Origin: Geodermatophilus ruber | GTDB taxonomy: Bacteria; Actinomycetota; Actinomycetes; Mycobacteriales; Geodermatophilaceae | DNA length: 64,000 nt | Direction: 5' to 3' | Assembly: GCF_900114385.1 (NCBI RefSeq) | Contig: NZ_FOSW01000005.1 | Span: 182,980-246,979, forward strand | In this document: in pieces, positions 35,030 through 47,954 of the stretch | Layout of the letters: the number at the start of each line of letters is the position of its first letter | Numbering within the stretch: the first letter of the stretch is position 1 | Notes under the pieces: model-generated | The model's input: only the letters and a program-made list of their open reading frames with translations | Told to the model about the DNA's origin: nothing | Databases searched by the model: none | Made by a program: the position numbers and the translations under genes

Positions 35030-37615
35030 TCACGCGTCGGCCGGTTCGGCCAGGACCACGTCGACCGACAGCGGGCCCTCTCCGGCGACGATCTCCAGTG
35101 AGGCGATCCGTCCCGCCTCGGCGAGATCGCGGCGGCCCGCCTCCAGCAGGGGCACCTGGTCGGCCGGTGCGGTGACCGTCGCCGAGGCGACGTCGGCCCG
35201 CATCGACTGCTTGGCGTCGGACTTGGCCTTCCGGACCCCCGCCAGCGCGGTGGCGACGACCGGCAGCACGGCGGGGTCCCCACCGGCCGGCAGCTCCGCG
35301 ACCGCCGGCCAGGCCGCGCGGTGCACCGAGCCCTCCTGCCACCAGGACCAGACCTCCTCGGTCACGAACGGCAGCACCGGGGCGAACAGCCGCAGCTGCA
35401 CCGACAGCGCGATCGCCAGGGCGGCCTGCGCGGACCGGGCCGCGTCGTCCGAGCCGTAGGCCCGCGACTTCACCAGCTCCACGTAGTCGTCGCAGAACGA
35501 CCAGAAGAAGGACTCGGCCACCTCGAGGGCCCGGGTGTAGTTGTAGGCGTCGAGGGCCGCCGCCGCCTCCTCGACCACCCCCGCCAGCCCGGCCAGCATG
35601 CTCCGGTCGATCGGCTCGGTCACCTGGTCGGCGGACAGCCCGGCCGAGGCGCCCAGCCCCAGCACGAACTTCCCGATGTTCAGGATCTTGATCGCCAGCC
35701 GGCGGCCGACCTTCATCTGCGCCTCGTCGAACGGCGAGTCCGTGCCCGGCCGCGCCCCGGCGGCCCGCCAGCGCACCGCGTCGGTGCCGTACCGCTCGAG
35801 CACGTCGATCGGCGTGACCACGTTGCCCTTCGACTTCGACATCTTCTTGCGGTCGGGGTCGACCACGAAGCCGGAGATGGCCGCGTGCGTCCAGGGCACC
35901 GTCCCGAACTCGTAGTGCGAGCGCACCACGGTCGAGAACAGCCAGGTCCGGATGATGTCGTGCGCCTGCGGCCGCAGGTCCATCGGGAAGACGTGCGCGA
36001 ACAGCTCCGGGTCGGTGAGCCAGCCCGAGGCCACCTGGGGCGACAGGGACGACGTCGCCCAGGTGTCCATGACGTCGGGGTCGGCCAGGAACCCGCCGGG
36101 CTTCCCGCGCTGGTCCTCGGTGTACCCCTCGGGGACGTCGTAGGCCGGGTCGACCGGCAGCGCCGACTCGGGCGCCAGGATCGGATCGTCGTAGACCGGC
36201 TCGCCCTCGGAGTCCAGCCGGTACCAGACCGGGAACGGGACGCCGAAGAACCGCTGGCGGCTGATCAGCCAGTCACCGTTGAGACCCTCGACCCAGTTCT
36301 CGTACCGGTGCCGCATGTGCTCGGGGACCCACTGGATCTCCCGGCCCCGCGCGAGCAGCGCCTTGCGCAGCTCGGGGTCGCGCCCGCCGTTGCGGATGTA
36401 CCACTGCCGCGTGGTGACGATCTCCAGCGGCCGGTCGCCCTTCTCGAAGAACTTGACCGGGTGGGTGATCGGCCTGGGCTCGCCGTGCAGGTCGCCGGAC
36501 TCGCGCAGCAGCTCGACGATCCGCTCGCGGGCGGCGTGGGCCGTCCTGCCGGCCAGCTCGCGGTAGGCCTCGTAGGGCACGCCCTGCGGCGCGTCGGGGA
36601 CCAGCCGGCCGTCCCAGCCGATCACGGCGCGGGTGGGCAGCTGCAGCTCCCGCCACCAGGTGACGTCGTTGAGGTCGCCGAAGGTGCAGATCATCGCGAT
36701 GCCCGAGCCCTTGTCCGGCTCGGCCAGGCGGTGGGCGACCACCGGCACCTCGACGTCGAACACCGGCGTCCGCACCGTCTGGCCGAACAGCGGCTGGTAG
36801 CGCTCGTCGTCGGGGTGGGCGACCAGCGCGACACAGGCGGGCAGCAGCTCCGGGCGGGTGGTCTCGATGAACACCGGGCCCTCGGGGCCGGCGAAGGAGA
36901 GCCGGTGGTAAGCCCCGGGGCGCTCGCGGTCCTCCAGCTCGGCCTGCGCGACCGCCGTCCGGAAGGTGACGTCCCAGAGGGTCGGCGCCTCCTGGGCGTA
37001 GGCCTCGCCGCGGGCGAGGTTGTGCAGGAACGCCCGCTGCGCTGTGGCCCGGGAGGACGCCGAGATCGTCCGGTACACGTTGGACCAGTCCACCGACAGG
37101 CCGACCCGGCGCCACAGCGCCTCGAAGGCCCGCTCGTCCTCCGCGGTCAGCCGCTCGCACAGCTCCACGAAGTTCCGCCGGGAGATCGGGATCTGCTCCT
37201 TGCCCGGGTTGGCCGGCGGCTCGAAGTCCGGGTCGTAGGGGAGCGAGGGGTCGCAGCGGACGCCGTAGTAGTTCTGCACCCGGCGCTCGGTGGGCAGGCC
37301 GTTGTCGTCCCAGCCCATCGGGTAGAACACGTGCATGCCGCGCATCCGCTGGTAGCGGGCGACGATGTCGGTGTGGGTGTAGCTGAAGACGTGCCCCACG
37401 TGCAGCGAGCCGCTGGCCGTCGGCGGGGGAGTGTCGATGGAGTAGATCTGCTCCCGCGGCGCCTGCAGCGCGGCTTCGCGGTCGAAGGCGTAGGTGTCCT
37501 CGGCCGCCCAGCGGGCGATCCACTTCTCCTCGAGCCCGTCGAGCGACGGCTTCTCCGGTACGCCGACGGAGGCTCCCGGGGCAGCGGTGTCCGGGGTGCG
37601 GGAGTCGGTGACCAT
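35030..37615 (-). CDS. valS: Valyl-tRNA synthetase
   Basis: The 861-residue class I synthetase has the HIGH-type motif [11 protein letters not shown] near the N-terminus, an inserted editing domain, and KMSKSKGN for ATP binding, then the anticodon-binding domain and a short C-terminal arm. The long open frame continues far upstream antisense to folC, but ATG 37615 gives the normal N-terminus and has a -10-like TAGACT seven bases upstream. It charges tRNA-Val. Confidence 0.96.
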   Translation of the reverse strand: MVTDSRTPDTAAPGASVGVPEKPSLDGLEEKWIARWAAEDTYAFDREAALQAPREQIYSIDTPPPTASGSLHVGHVFSYTHTDIVARYQRMRGMHVFYPMGWDDNGLPTERRVQNYYGVRCDPSLPYDPDFEPPANPGKEQIPISRRNFVELCERLTAEDERAFEALWRRVGLSVDWSNVYRTISASSRATAQRAFLHNLARGEAYAQEAPTLWDVTFRTAVAQAELEDRERPGAYHRLSFAGPEGPVFIETTRPELLPACVALVAHPDDERYQPLFGQTVRTPVFDVEVPVVAHRLAEPDKGSGIAMICTFGDLNDVTWWRELQLPTRAVIGWDGRLVPDAPQGVPYEAYRELAGRTAHAARERIVELLRESGDLHGEPRPITHPVKFFEKGDRPLEIVTTRQWYIRNGGRDPELRKALLARGREIQWVPEHMRHRYENWVEGLNGDWLISRQRFFGVPFPVWYRLDSEGEPVYDDPILAPESALPVDPAYDVPEGYTEDQRGKPGGFLADPDVMDTWATSSLSPQVASGWLTDPELFAHVFPMDLRPQAHDIIRTWLFSTVVRSHYEFGTVPWTHAAISGFVVDPDRKKMSKSKGNVVTPIDVLERYGTDAVRWRAAGARPGTDSPFDEAQMKVGRRLAIKILNIGKFVLGLGASAGLSADQVTEPIDRSMLAGLAGVVEEAAAALDAYNYTRALEVAESFFWSFCDDYVELVKSRAYGSDDAARSAQAALAIALSVQLRLFAPVLPFVTEEVWSWWQEGSVHRAAWPAVAELPAGGDPAVLPVVATALAGVRKAKSDAKQSMRADVASATVTAPADQVPLLEAGRRDLAEAGRIASLEIVAGEGPLSVDVVLAEPADA

Positions 37616-37622
37616 GTACCTC

Positions 37623-37628
37623 AGTCTA
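37623..37628 (-). promoter_or_regulatory. -10-like element of valS (leaderless candidate)
   Basis: TAGACT on the minus strand ends seven bases before the valS ATG, leaving no room for a ribosome binding site. Confidence 0.5.
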
Positions 37629-37657
37629 GGAAGTCCGCGGCTGGCATCCTGGAGAGG

Positions 37658-39034
37658 ATGAGCAGCACCGGTCCGGACGGTCGGACACCTGAGGACCCTG
37701 AGCTCGCCCGGGTCGAGAACGCCCTGCTCGCGCGGTGGCCGGAGACCCGGCTGGAGCCGTCGCTCGACCGCATCAGCGCCCTGGTCGACGTGCTGGGCTC
37801 CCCGCACCGCGCGATGCCGGTGATCCAGGTGGCCGGCACCAACGGCAAGACGACCACCGCGCGCATGATCGACGAGCTGCTGCGCGGGTTCGGGCTGCGG
37901 GTGGGCCGCTTCACCAGCCCGCACCTGCAGTCGATGCGGGAGCGGATCGTGCTCGACGGGGCGCCGGTCAGCGCGGAGCGGTTCGTCGAGACCTACGACG
38001 ACATCGCGCCCTACGTGCAGATGGTCGACACCGCCGGCGAGCACCCGATGAGCTTCTTCGAGGTCATGGTCGGCATGGCCTACGCCACCTTCGCCGACGC
38101 GCCGGTCGACGTCGCCGTCATCGAGGTCGGCATGGGCGGGACCTGGGACGCGACCAACGTCGCCGATGCGCGGGTCGCCGTGGTCACCCCCGTGGCGCTG
38201 GACCACGCCGAGTACCTCGGGCCGGACGTCGCCACGATCGCCGGTGAGAAGGCCGGGATCATCAAGCCCGAGTCGATCGCGGTGCTGGCCCGCCAGGAGC
38301 CCGGCGCGCTGGACGCGCTGGTGCGCCGGGCCGTCGAGGTGGAGGCCGTGGTCGCCCGGGAGGGCACCGAGTTCGGCGTCCTCGAGCGCAAGGTCGCCGT
38401 GGGCGGGCAGCAGCTGCGGATGCAGGGCCTCGGCGGTGAGTACGGCGAGATCTTCCTCCCGCTCTTCGGTGCCCACCAGGCGCAGAACGCGGCGACCGCG
38501 CTGGCCGCCGTCGAGGCGTTCCTGGGCGCGGGCGCGGCCACCGGCCCCATCGACGTGGAGACGGTGCGCGGCGCTTTCGCCGCCGTCCGCTCGCCCGGCC
38601 GGCTGGAGCGGGTCCGGACCAGCCCGACGGTGCTGGTCGACGCCGCGCACAACCCGGCCGGCATGGCCGCCACGGTCGAGGCGATCCGGGAGTCGTTCGA
38701 CTTCACCCGGCTGGTCGGCGTCGTCGGGGCGGTCCGCGGCAAGGACACCGCCGGCATGCTCGCCGCGCTGGAGGAGATCTGCGCCGAGCTGGTCGTCACC
38801 CAGAACAGCTCGCCGCGCGCGCTCCCGGCCGACGAGCTCGGTGCGCTGGCCGTCGAGGTGTTCGGCGCCGACCGGGTCAGCGTGCACCCGCGGCTGCCCG
38901 AGGCGCTGGAGTCGGCCATCGAGCTGGCCGAGGCCGGCCCGGACGATGCCCTCGGTGGCTCCGGGGTGCTGGTCACCGGCAGCGTGATCACGGCGGGGGA
39001 GACCCGCGCCCTGCTGGGCGGGACGGCGCCGTGA
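37658..39034 (+). CDS. folC: Folylpolyglutamate/dihydrofolate synthase
   Basis: The 458-residue Mur-ligase-family enzyme has the P-loop [12 protein letters not shown], the folate-binding block [12 protein letters not shown], and [10 protein letters not shown]. It adds glutamate to dihydropteroate and folates. ATG 37658 follows GGAG and lies divergent to valS with 42 bases between the starts. Its stop overlaps the GTG of the next gene. Confidence 0.95.
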   Translation: MSSTGPDGRTPEDPELARVENALLARWPETRLEPSLDRISALVDVLGSPHRAMPVIQVAGTNGKTTTARMIDELLRGFGLRVGRFTSPHLQSMRERIVLDGAPVSAERFVETYDDIAPYVQMVDTAGEHPMSFFEVMVGMAYATFADAPVDVAVIEVGMGGTWDATNVADARVAVVTPVALDHAEYLGPDVATIAGEKAGIIKPESIAVLARQEPGALDALVRRAVEVEAVVAREGTEFGVLERKVAVGGQQLRMQGLGGEYGEIFLPLFGAHQAQNAATALAAVEAFLGAGAATGPIDVETVRGAFAAVRSPGRLERVRTSPTVLVDAAHNPAGMAATVEAIRESFDFTRLVGVVGAVRGKDTAGMLAALEEICAELVVTQNSSPRALPADELGALAVEVFGADRVSVHPRLPEALESAIELAEAGPDDALGGSGVLVTGSVITAGETRALLGGTAP

Positions 39035-39414
39035 CGGCGGCCGATCCCCAGCGCGCGGCCCGGGCCCTCCGCGGGGCCGCCGCGGCCGTCCTGGTGCTCG
39101 AGGGCATCAGCGTGCTGTTCGTGCCCCGCGGCATCGCGCAGACCGACGAGGGCCTGACCGGCGGCCGGCTGACGGCGCTGCTCGTGCTGGCCGGCGTCCT
39201 GATCCTCGCCTCCGGCGTGCAGCGCCGCCGACACGGCGTCCTCATCGGCACCGTGCTGCAGGTGCCGCTGCTCGCGACCGGGCTGCTCAACAGCGCCATG
39301 TGGTTCGTGGCCGGCGCGTTCGTCCTCATCTGGCTCTACCTGCTGCAGATCCGCAAGGAGCTGCTCGGCTCGCCGTTCGCGGAGCCGGCGGCGCCCCCGG
39401 GGCCGACCCCGTAG
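39031..39414 (+). CDS. DUF4233 membrane protein
   Basis: The 127-residue protein has four hydrophobic helices and fits the DUF4233 family, which in actinobacteria almost always sits between folC and ndk. GTG 39031 overlaps the folC stop (GTGA). Function unknown. Confidence 0.85.
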   Translation: MTAADPQRAARALRGAAAAVLVLEGISVLFVPRGIAQTDEGLTGGRLTALLVLAGVLILASGVQRRRHGVLIGTVLQVPLLATGLLNSAMWFVAGAFVLIWLYLLQIRKELLGSPFAEPAAPPGPTP

Positions 39415-39417
39415 GCT
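39412..39417 (+). promoter_or_regulatory. -10-like element of ndk (leaderless candidate)
   Basis: TAGGCT, overlapping the stop codon of the previous gene, ends eight bases before the ndk GTG. Confidence 0.5.
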
Positions 39418-39425
39418 CCCCCCTC

Positions 39426-39848
39426 GTGTCTGCTGCCACCCCCGCTCGCACCCTCGTTCTCGTCAAGCCCGACGGCGTCGCCCGCGGCCTGGTCGGTGAG
39501 GTGATCTCCCGCCTGGAGGCCAAGGGCCTGCGGCTGGTCGCCGTGGAACTGCGCACGCTGTCCCGCGAGACCGCCGAGGAGCACTACGCCGAGCACCGCG
39601 AGAAGCCGTTCTTCGGCTCGCTGGTCGAGTTCATCACCGGCGGCCCGCTGGTCGCCCTCGTCGCCGAGGGCCCCCGGGCGGTCGAGGCGTTCCGGGCACT
39701 GGCCGGCGCGACCGACCCGGTGAAGGCCGCCCCCGGCACGATCCGCGGCGACTTCGCGCTCGAGGTGCAGAACAACATCGTGCACGGTTCGGACTCCGAC
39801 GAGTCCGCGGCCCGCGAGATCGCGCTCTTCTTCCCCCACCTCGGCTGA
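39426..39848 (+). CDS. ndk: Nucleoside diphosphate kinase
   Basis: The 140-residue enzyme has the signature NNIVHGSDS with the phosphorylated His, and the [14 protein letters not shown]-terminus. It balances nucleoside triphosphates. GTG 39426 has no ribosome site but a -10-like element eight bases upstream. The last gene of the folC-DUF4233-ndk group; a hairpin follows. Confidence 0.96.
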   Translation: MSAATPARTLVLVKPDGVARGLVGEVISRLEAKGLRLVAVELRTLSRETAEEHYAEHREKPFFGSLVEFITGGPLVALVAEGPRAVEAFRALAGATDPVKAAPGTIRGDFALEVQNNIVHGSDSDESAAREIALFFPHLG

Positions 39849-39852
39849 GGTC

Positions 39853-39880
39853 CCCGCCCGGATATTTCCGGCCGGGCGGG
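39853..39880 (+). terminator. ndk terminator hairpin
   Basis: A 9-base perfect inverted repeat (39853-39861 with 39872-39880) lies five bases after the ndk stop. Confidence 0.65.
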
Positions 39881-39905
39881 TTCCGTAGTACGCGGCCCGG
39901 GGTAC

Positions 39906-39935
39906 GGACCCGTGCGCGCAGGGGCGCACGGGTCC
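39906..39935. other. Second hairpin, in the leader of the serine protease gene
   Basis: A perfect 12-base inverted repeat (39906-39917 with 39924-39935) with a 6-base loop ends 17 bases before the protease GTG. It may be an extra ndk terminator or a structured leader. Confidence 0.5.
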
Positions 39936-39952
39936 GACCGGAGGGCCGAGGC

Positions 39953-40984
39953 GTGGGCACACGGAGCATCGTCGGCGCGGCGGCCCTCACAGTCCTGCTC
40001 CTCGCCGCCTGCACGGACTCGGACCCGGGGTCGGGCTCGAACTCCGACACCGTGACACCGGCGCCCGCAGCCGACGCCCTGGAGGAGACCTACCAGGACG
40101 TCATCGACGAGGTCCTGCCGTCGGTCGTGGAGATCCGGAGCAGCGCGGGCCTGGGCTCGGGCGTCGTCTTCGACGACGACGGGCACATCGTGACCAACGC
40201 GCACGTGGTCGGCACCGAGCAGCAGTTCGAGGTGCTCGCCCCCGGCTCCGCGGGCCCGCTGCAGGCCACGCTCGTGGGCACCTACCCGCCCAACGACGTC
40301 GCCGTCGTCCGGGTCACCGGCGGCCGCCTGGAGCCGGCGACGTTCGGGAACTCCTCAGACGTCCGCGTCGGCGAGATCGTGCTGGCCATGGGCAACCCGC
40401 TGGGGCTGGCCGCGACGGTGACCAACGGCATCGTCTCGGCCAAGGGGCGCACCGTGACCGAGCCGCCCGGCGCCGGGTCGCCCGGCGCCACGCTGCCCGA
40501 CGCCATCCAGACCTCCGCGGACATCAACCCGGGCAACAGCGGAGGTGCCCTGGTCGACCTGGACGGCGAGGTCATCGGGATCCCCACGCTCGCCGCGGTG
40601 GATCCGCGGGTGGGGGCGGCCGCGCCCGGTATCGGCTTCGCCATCCCGTCGAACCAGGCCAAGCGGTTCGCCAAGCAGCTCGTGGAGAACGGCAGGGTCA
40701 CCGACTCGGGCCGGGCCGCCCTGGGCGTCCAGGTGACGACGGTCATCGACTCGTCGGGCAAGCGGGTGGGCGTCGGTGTGGTCGACGTGGTCCCCGGGGG
40801 GCCGGCCGCGGCCGCCGGCATCCGCCCCGGCGACGTGATCGTGTCCGTCGACGGCAAGAAGACCCCGACCGCCGAGGAGCTCGGCGCCGTCCTGGCCGAG
40901 CTCCAACCCGGCCAGCGGGTGCCGGTCACGGTGCAGCGGGAGGGTCAGACGCTGGAGCTCGAGGTCACCCTCGGGGAGCTGTGA
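39953..40984 (+). CDS. HtrA/DegP-like secreted serine protease with PDZ domain
   Basis: The 343-residue protein begins with a lipoprotein signal (ALTVLLLAACTD, lipobox Cys). The trypsin-like domain has the triad His (VTNAHVVG), Asp (NDVAVVRV) and Ser (NPGNSGGALVD), followed by a PDZ domain (VVPGGPAAAAGIRPGDVIVS). It is probably anchored on the outer face of the membrane for protein quality control. GTG 39953 follows GGAGGG. Confidence 0.93.
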   Translation: MGTRSIVGAAALTVLLLAACTDSDPGSGSNSDTVTPAPAADALEETYQDVIDEVLPSVVEIRSSAGLGSGVVFDDDGHIVTNAHVVGTEQQFEVLAPGSAGPLQATLVGTYPPNDVAVVRVTGGRLEPATFGNSSDVRVGEIVLAMGNPLGLAATVTNGIVSAKGRTVTEPPGAGSPGATLPDAIQTSADINPGNSGGALVDLDGEVIGIPTLAAVDPRVGAAAPGIGFAIPSNQAKRFAKQLVENGRVTDSGRAALGVQVTTVIDSSGKRVGVGVVDVVPGGPAAAAGIRPGDVIVSVDGKKTPTAEELGAVLAELQPGQRVPVTVQREGQTLELEVTLGEL

Positions 40985-41013
40985 TCCCCCACCGGGGCGG
41001 GCCCGCGCCTTCC

Positions 41014-41034
41014 GGCGAGATCGCCGATCTCGCC
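41014..41034 (+). terminator. Hairpin after the protease gene
   Basis: 8-base arms GGCGAGAT and ATCTCGCC around a 5-base loop, 30 bases after the stop. Confidence 0.5.
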
Positions 41035-41050
41035 CGCCGAGGGACCCGTC

Positions 41051-41056
41051 TACCCT
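41051..41056 (+). promoter_or_regulatory. -10-like element of the radical SAM gene (leaderless candidate)
   Basis: TACCCT ends nine bases before ATG 41066; no ribosome site lies between. Confidence 0.45.
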
Positions 41057-41065
41057 GGACCGGTC

Positions 41066-43015
41066 ATGACTGGTGAATCGCTCCATGCCACCGGGGAGAC
41101 GCTCTATCCCCGCCTCGAACCGCTCCTCGCGCAGGTGCAGAAGCCGATCCAGTACGTCGGCGGCGAGCTGAACGCGCAGGTCAAGGCGTGGGACGACGTC
41201 GCCGTCCACTGGGCGCTGATGTACCCCGACGCCTACGAGGTGGGGCTGCCCAACCAGGGCCTGATGATCCTCTACGAGGTGCTCAACGAGCGCCCCGACG
41301 CCCTCGCCGAGCGCACCTACGCCGTCTGGCCCGACCTCGCCGCGCTCATGCGCGAGCACGGCGTCGGCCAGTTCACCGTCGACGCCCACCGGGCCGTCGC
41401 GGACTTCGACCTGCTCGGGGTCAGCTTCGCCACCGAGCTGGGCTACACCAACCTGCTGGAGGCCCTCGACCTCGCCGGCGTCCCGCTGCACGCGGCGGAC
41501 CGGGACGAGACGCACCCGGTCGTGGTCGCCGGCGGGCACGCGGCGTTCAACCCCGAGCCGATCGCCGACTTCGTCGACTGCGCGGTGCTCGGCGACGGCG
41601 AGCAGGTCGTCGGCGACATCACCGACGTGGTCAAGGCGTGGAAGGAGCAGGGCCGCCCGGGCGGGCGGACCGAGCTGCTGGCCCGCCTCGCCCGGGTGGA
41701 CGGCGTCTACGTGCCGCGCTTCTACGCGGTCTCCTACGGCCCCGACGGCGCCATCGCGGCCGTGACCCGCACCCGGGACGACGTCCCCGCGCGGGTCGGC
41801 AAGCGCACCGTGATGGACCTCGACGAGTGGCCCTACCCGAAGACGCCGCTGGTGCCGCTCGCCGAGAGCGTGCACGAGCGGATGAGCGTGGAGATCTTCC
41901 GCGGCTGCACCCGCGGCTGCCGGTTCTGCCAGGCCGGGATGATCACCCGCCCGGTGCGGGAGCGGACCATCACCGGCATCGGCTCCATGGTCGACCAGGG
42001 GTTGCGGTCCACCGGCTACGAGGAGGTCGGGCTGCTGTCGCTGTCCTCGGCCGACCACTCCGAGATCGGGCAGCTCGCCAAGGAGCTCGCCGACCGCTAC
42101 GAGGGCACCAACACCGGGCTCTCGCTGCCCAGCACCCGGGTCGACGCGTTCAACGTGACCCTGGCCAACGAGCTCTCCCGCAACGGCCGCCGCTCCGGGC
42201 TGACCTTCGCCCCCGAGGGTGGCAGCGAGCGGATCCGCCGGGTGATCAACAAGACGGTGTCCAAGGAGGACCTCGTCCGCACCGTCACCACCGCCTACGC
42301 CAACGGCTGGCGCCAGGTGAAGCTCTACTTCATGTGCGGGCTCCCCACCGAGACCGACGAGGACGTGCTGGAGATCGCCGACCTCGCCGTCGAGGTGATC
42401 AAGGCCGGCCGGGCGGCCAGCGGGCAGAAGGACATCCGCTGCACCGTGTCGATCGGCGGCTTCGTGCCCAAGCCGCACACGCCGTTCCAGTGGGCGAGCC
42501 AGGCCAGCGCCGAGACGATCGACCACCGGCTGCGCGTCCTGCGGCAGAAGATCAACGAGGACCGCCGCATCGGCCGCTCGATCGGCCTGCGCTACCACGA
42601 CGGCAAGCCCGGCGTGATCGAGGGCCTGCTCTCCCGCGGCGACCGCCGCGTGGGCCGCGTCATCGAGCGGGTCTGGCGCGGGGGTGGCAAGTTCGACGGC
42701 TGGAGCGAGCACTTCTCCTACGACCGCTGGACCGCCGCGGCCGCCGAGGAGCTCGCCCCGTTCGGCGTCGACCTCGACTGGTTCACCACTCGGGAGCGGA
42801 CCCAGCACGAGATCCTGCCCTGGGACCACCTGGACTCCGGGCTGGACAAGGAGTGGCTCTGGGACGACTGGCAGGACTCGCTGTCCGAGGAGGAGGTCGC
42901 CGACTGCCGGTGGACCCCCTGCTACGACTGCGGCGTCTGCCCGACCAACGGCACCGAGATCCAGATCGGGCCGACCGGGCGCAGCCTTCTCCCGCTCACG
43001 GTCGTCGGCCGGTAG
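41066..43015 (+). CDS. B12-binding-domain radical SAM protein (TIGR03960 type)
   Basis: The 649-residue protein has an N-terminal cobalamin-like domain (MYPDAYEVGLPNQGL, then VVVAGGHAAFNPEP) and a radical SAM core with the three-cysteine cluster motif CTRGCRFC. The C-terminus has further cysteines (CYDCGVCP). Members of this family are paired with a DUF2344 protein and lie upstream of rne in many actinobacteria; the reaction is unknown, with RNA or ribosome modification suggested only by the neighbours. Its stop overlaps the next GTG. Confidence 0.9.
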   Translation: MTGESLHATGETLYPRLEPLLAQVQKPIQYVGGELNAQVKAWDDVAVHWALMYPDAYEVGLPNQGLMILYEVLNERPDALAERTYAVWPDLAALMREHGVGQFTVDAHRAVADFDLLGVSFATELGYTNLLEALDLAGVPLHAADRDETHPVVVAGGHAAFNPEPIADFVDCAVLGDGEQVVGDITDVVKAWKEQGRPGGRTELLARLARVDGVYVPRFYAVSYGPDGAIAAVTRTRDDVPARVGKRTVMDLDEWPYPKTPLVPLAESVHERMSVEIFRGCTRGCRFCQAGMITRPVRERTITGIGSMVDQGLRSTGYEEVGLLSLSSADHSEIGQLAKELADRYEGTNTGLSLPSTRVDAFNVTLANELSRNGRRSGLTFAPEGGSERIRRVINKTVSKEDLVRTVTTAYANGWRQVKLYFMCGLPTETDEDVLEIADLAVEVIKAGRAASGQKDIRCTVSIGGFVPKPHTPFQWASQASAETIDHRLRVLRQKINEDRRIGRSIGLRYHDGKPGVIEGLLSRGDRRVGRVIERVWRGGGKFDGWSEHFSYDRWTAAAAEELAPFGVDLDWFTTRERTQHEILPWDHLDSGLDKEWLWDDWQDSLSEEEVADCRWTPCYDCGVCPTNGTEIQIGPTGRSLLPLTVVGR

Positions 43016-43782
43016 TGGCCCGCCAGCCCGAGGGGCCCCCGCCGCCCCCGACCGTCCAGAAGCTGCGGCTGCGCTACGCCAAGCGCGGCCCGCTCCGGTT
43101 CGCCTCGCACCGCGACCTCGCCCGCGCGCTGGAGCGGGCGCTGCGCCGGGCGCAGGTGCCGATGGCGTTCTCCGCCGGGTTCAGCCCGCACCCCAAGATC
43201 TCCTACGTCGGCGCCGCACCGACCGGCGCGGCCAGCGAGGCCGAGTACGTCGAGATCGGACTGGCGCAGGCGCGCGACCCCGAGGCCGTGCGCGCCGCCC
43301 TGGACGCCGCCCTGCCGCCCGGGATCGACGTCCTCGAGTGCGTCGAGGCGGCCGAGGGCGGCGGCTCGCTGGCCGACCGGATCGACGCCGCCGCCTGGCG
43401 CGTCGAACTGCCGGGGGTGGCCCTCGCGGAGCTGCAGCACGCGGTCGAGACGTTCCTGGCCAGCGACGTGGTGATGGTGGCCAAACGCACCAAGAACGGG
43501 CTGCGGGACATCGACGCGCGCGCTGCCGTGGTCTCCGCGTCGGGAGCCGAAGAGGCAGGTTGTGCCATACTTGGTGTGGTCGTCCGGCAGGTGACGCCCG
43601 CCGTTCGACCCGACGACGTGTTGGCCGCCCTGGCTGCCGTCGCCGACCTGCGCCCGCCGTCGCCCCCTCGGGCCGTGCGTGAGGCGCAGGGCCGGCTCGA
43701 CGACACCGGGAACGTGGCCGATCCGCTCGGTCCCGACCGTGCGGCGCGCACCCCCCGCCAGGGGGAGCACGCGGTGGTCTGA
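43015..43782 (+). CDS. DUF2344 radical SAM-linked protein (TIGR03936 type)
   Basis: The 255-residue protein has the family start LRLRYAKRGPLRFASHRDL and FSAGFSPHPKISY. GTG 43015 shares its first base with the stop codon of the radical SAM gene, so the two proteins are made together and probably act as one unit. Function unknown. Confidence 0.9.
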   Translation: MARQPEGPPPPPTVQKLRLRYAKRGPLRFASHRDLARALERALRRAQVPMAFSAGFSPHPKISYVGAAPTGAASEAEYVEIGLAQARDPEAVRAALDAALPPGIDVLECVEAAEGGGSLADRIDAAAWRVELPGVALAELQHAVETFLASDVVMVAKRTKNGLRDIDARAAVVSASGAEEAGCAILGVVVRQVTPAVRPDDVLAALAAVADLRPPSPPRAVREAQGRLDDTGNVADPLGPDRAARTPRQGEHAVV

Positions 43783-44057
43783 CCGGTGGGCCCGGTGCAA
43801 CGCGGCGTCGCGCGACACGGCTGCCAGACGTGACGCACCCCGGATTTGGCACCACCGAGAACCAGCTCCACCCGCACCACCCGCACATCGGCCCCCGGCC
43901 GCGGCAACCGTCGCCCGGGAGCCGGGCACAGACTTCGCAGGTCGAGCTCTGCCGCCGTACCCGGCGCGGCAGCCCGACCCGCCCAACCCGTGCTCCTGCG
44001 CGGCCGCCAGTCGATCCGATCGGCGCCCGGGAGCACCACACAGGAGGCGAGCCCCTC

Positions 44058-47081
<3,024 letters not shown>

Positions 47082-47083
47082 CC

Positions 47084-47115
47084 CGGAGGGCAGAAATGGC
47101 CATTTCTGCCCTCCG
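47084..47115 (+). terminator. rne terminator, perfect 32-bp palindrome
   Basis: 16-base arms meet without a loop (centre 47099/47100, core AAATGGCCATTT), beginning three bases after the rne stop. The AT-rich centre is unusual in this genome and the element may be repeated elsewhere. Confidence 0.7.
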
Positions 47116-47294
47116 CCCGGGCGGCCGGGCACCCGTTCGACCGGGTGCCGGCCGCTCGGGTACGCTGGTCGGGTTGCATCGCCACGGGCCGGGCACCTCG
47201 CGGTGTCGCCTGGGAGGCGAGCAGCCCGTCCAGCACCCGGCGCCCGACGTCCGGGCGCCCGCCGGACATGACAGCAGCGATCGAGGAGTCAGTG

Positions 47295-47606
47295 GTGTAC
47301 GCAGTCGTGAAGGCCGGTGGCCGGCAGCACAAGGTGGCCGTGGGCGACCGGTTCACGGTCAACCGTCTCGTGGGTGAGGCGGGCGACTCCGTCACCCTCC
47401 CGGCCCTGCTCCTGGTCGACGGCGACACCGTCACCAGCGATGCCCAGGCGCTGGCCGGCGTGACCGTGACCGGCGAGATCGTCGGCCACGGCAAGGGCCC
47501 GAAGATCCGCATCCACAAGTTCAAGAACAAGACCGGCTACCACAAGCGTCAGGGCCACCGTCAGCCGCTGACCGACGTGGTCATCCGCGACATCACGAAG
47601 GGCTGA
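47295..47606 (+). CDS. rplU: 50S ribosomal protein L21
   Basis: The 103-residue protein has [17 protein letters not shown] at the start and [21 protein letters not shown] near the end, the L21 signature. GTG 47295 is preceded by GAGGAG at six bases. A roughly 180-base leader from the rne palindrome is large enough to hold a promoter; GGGTACGCT near 47158 could be its -10. Confidence 0.97.
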   Translation: MYAVVKAGGRQHKVAVGDRFTVNRLVGEAGDSVTLPALLLVDGDTVTSDAQALAGVTVTGEIVGHGKGPKIRIHKFKNKTGYHKRQGHRQPLTDVVIRDITKG

Positions 47607-47613
47607 CGACGAC

Positions 47614-47871
47614 ATGGCACACAAGAAGGGCGCCTCGTCCTCCCGCAACGGCCGGGACTCGAACGCGCAGCGCCTCGGCGTCAAGCGCTTCGGGGGCCAG
47701 GTCGTGAAGGCCGGCGAGATCATCGTGCGCCAGCGCGGGACCCACTTCCACCCGGGCCTCGGCGTCGGCCGCGGCAGCGACGACACGCTGTTCGCGCTGG
47801 AGCCGGGTGCAGTCACCTTCGGCTCGCGGCGGGGTCGCCGGACCGTCTCCATCTCCGCGGTCGAGGCCTGA
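47614..47871 (+). CDS. rpmA: 50S ribosomal protein L27
   Basis: The 85-residue protein starts [21 protein letters not shown], read around residues 2-22, and has the usual length. It lies seven bases after rplU, the universal pair. Confidence 0.98.
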   Translation: MAHKKGASSSRNGRDSNAQRLGVKRFGGQVVKAGEIIVRQRGTHFHPGLGVGRGSDDTLFALEPGAVTFGSRRGRRTVSISAVEA

Positions 47872-47888
47872 GCACCAACCACTCCGCT

Positions 47889-47923
47889 CACGAGCGCACG
47901 GGCCGTCGGCCCGTGCGCTCGTG
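47889..47923 (+). terminator. Hairpin between rpmA and obg
   Basis: Perfect 16-base arms (47889-47904 with 47908-47923) and a 3-base loop. It probably reduces read-through from the ribosomal pair into obg. Confidence 0.75.
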
Positions 47924-47954
47924 GCGCTTGAGAGCAAAGTAAGGGGCGGCGGAC

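Noticed and set aside
35321-39034. A 1237-residue plus-strand open frame across valS and folC
   Set aside because: Only the folC part (from 37658) is real; the rest is the antisense shadow of valS produced by high GC and gives Arg/Gly/Val-rich nonsense.
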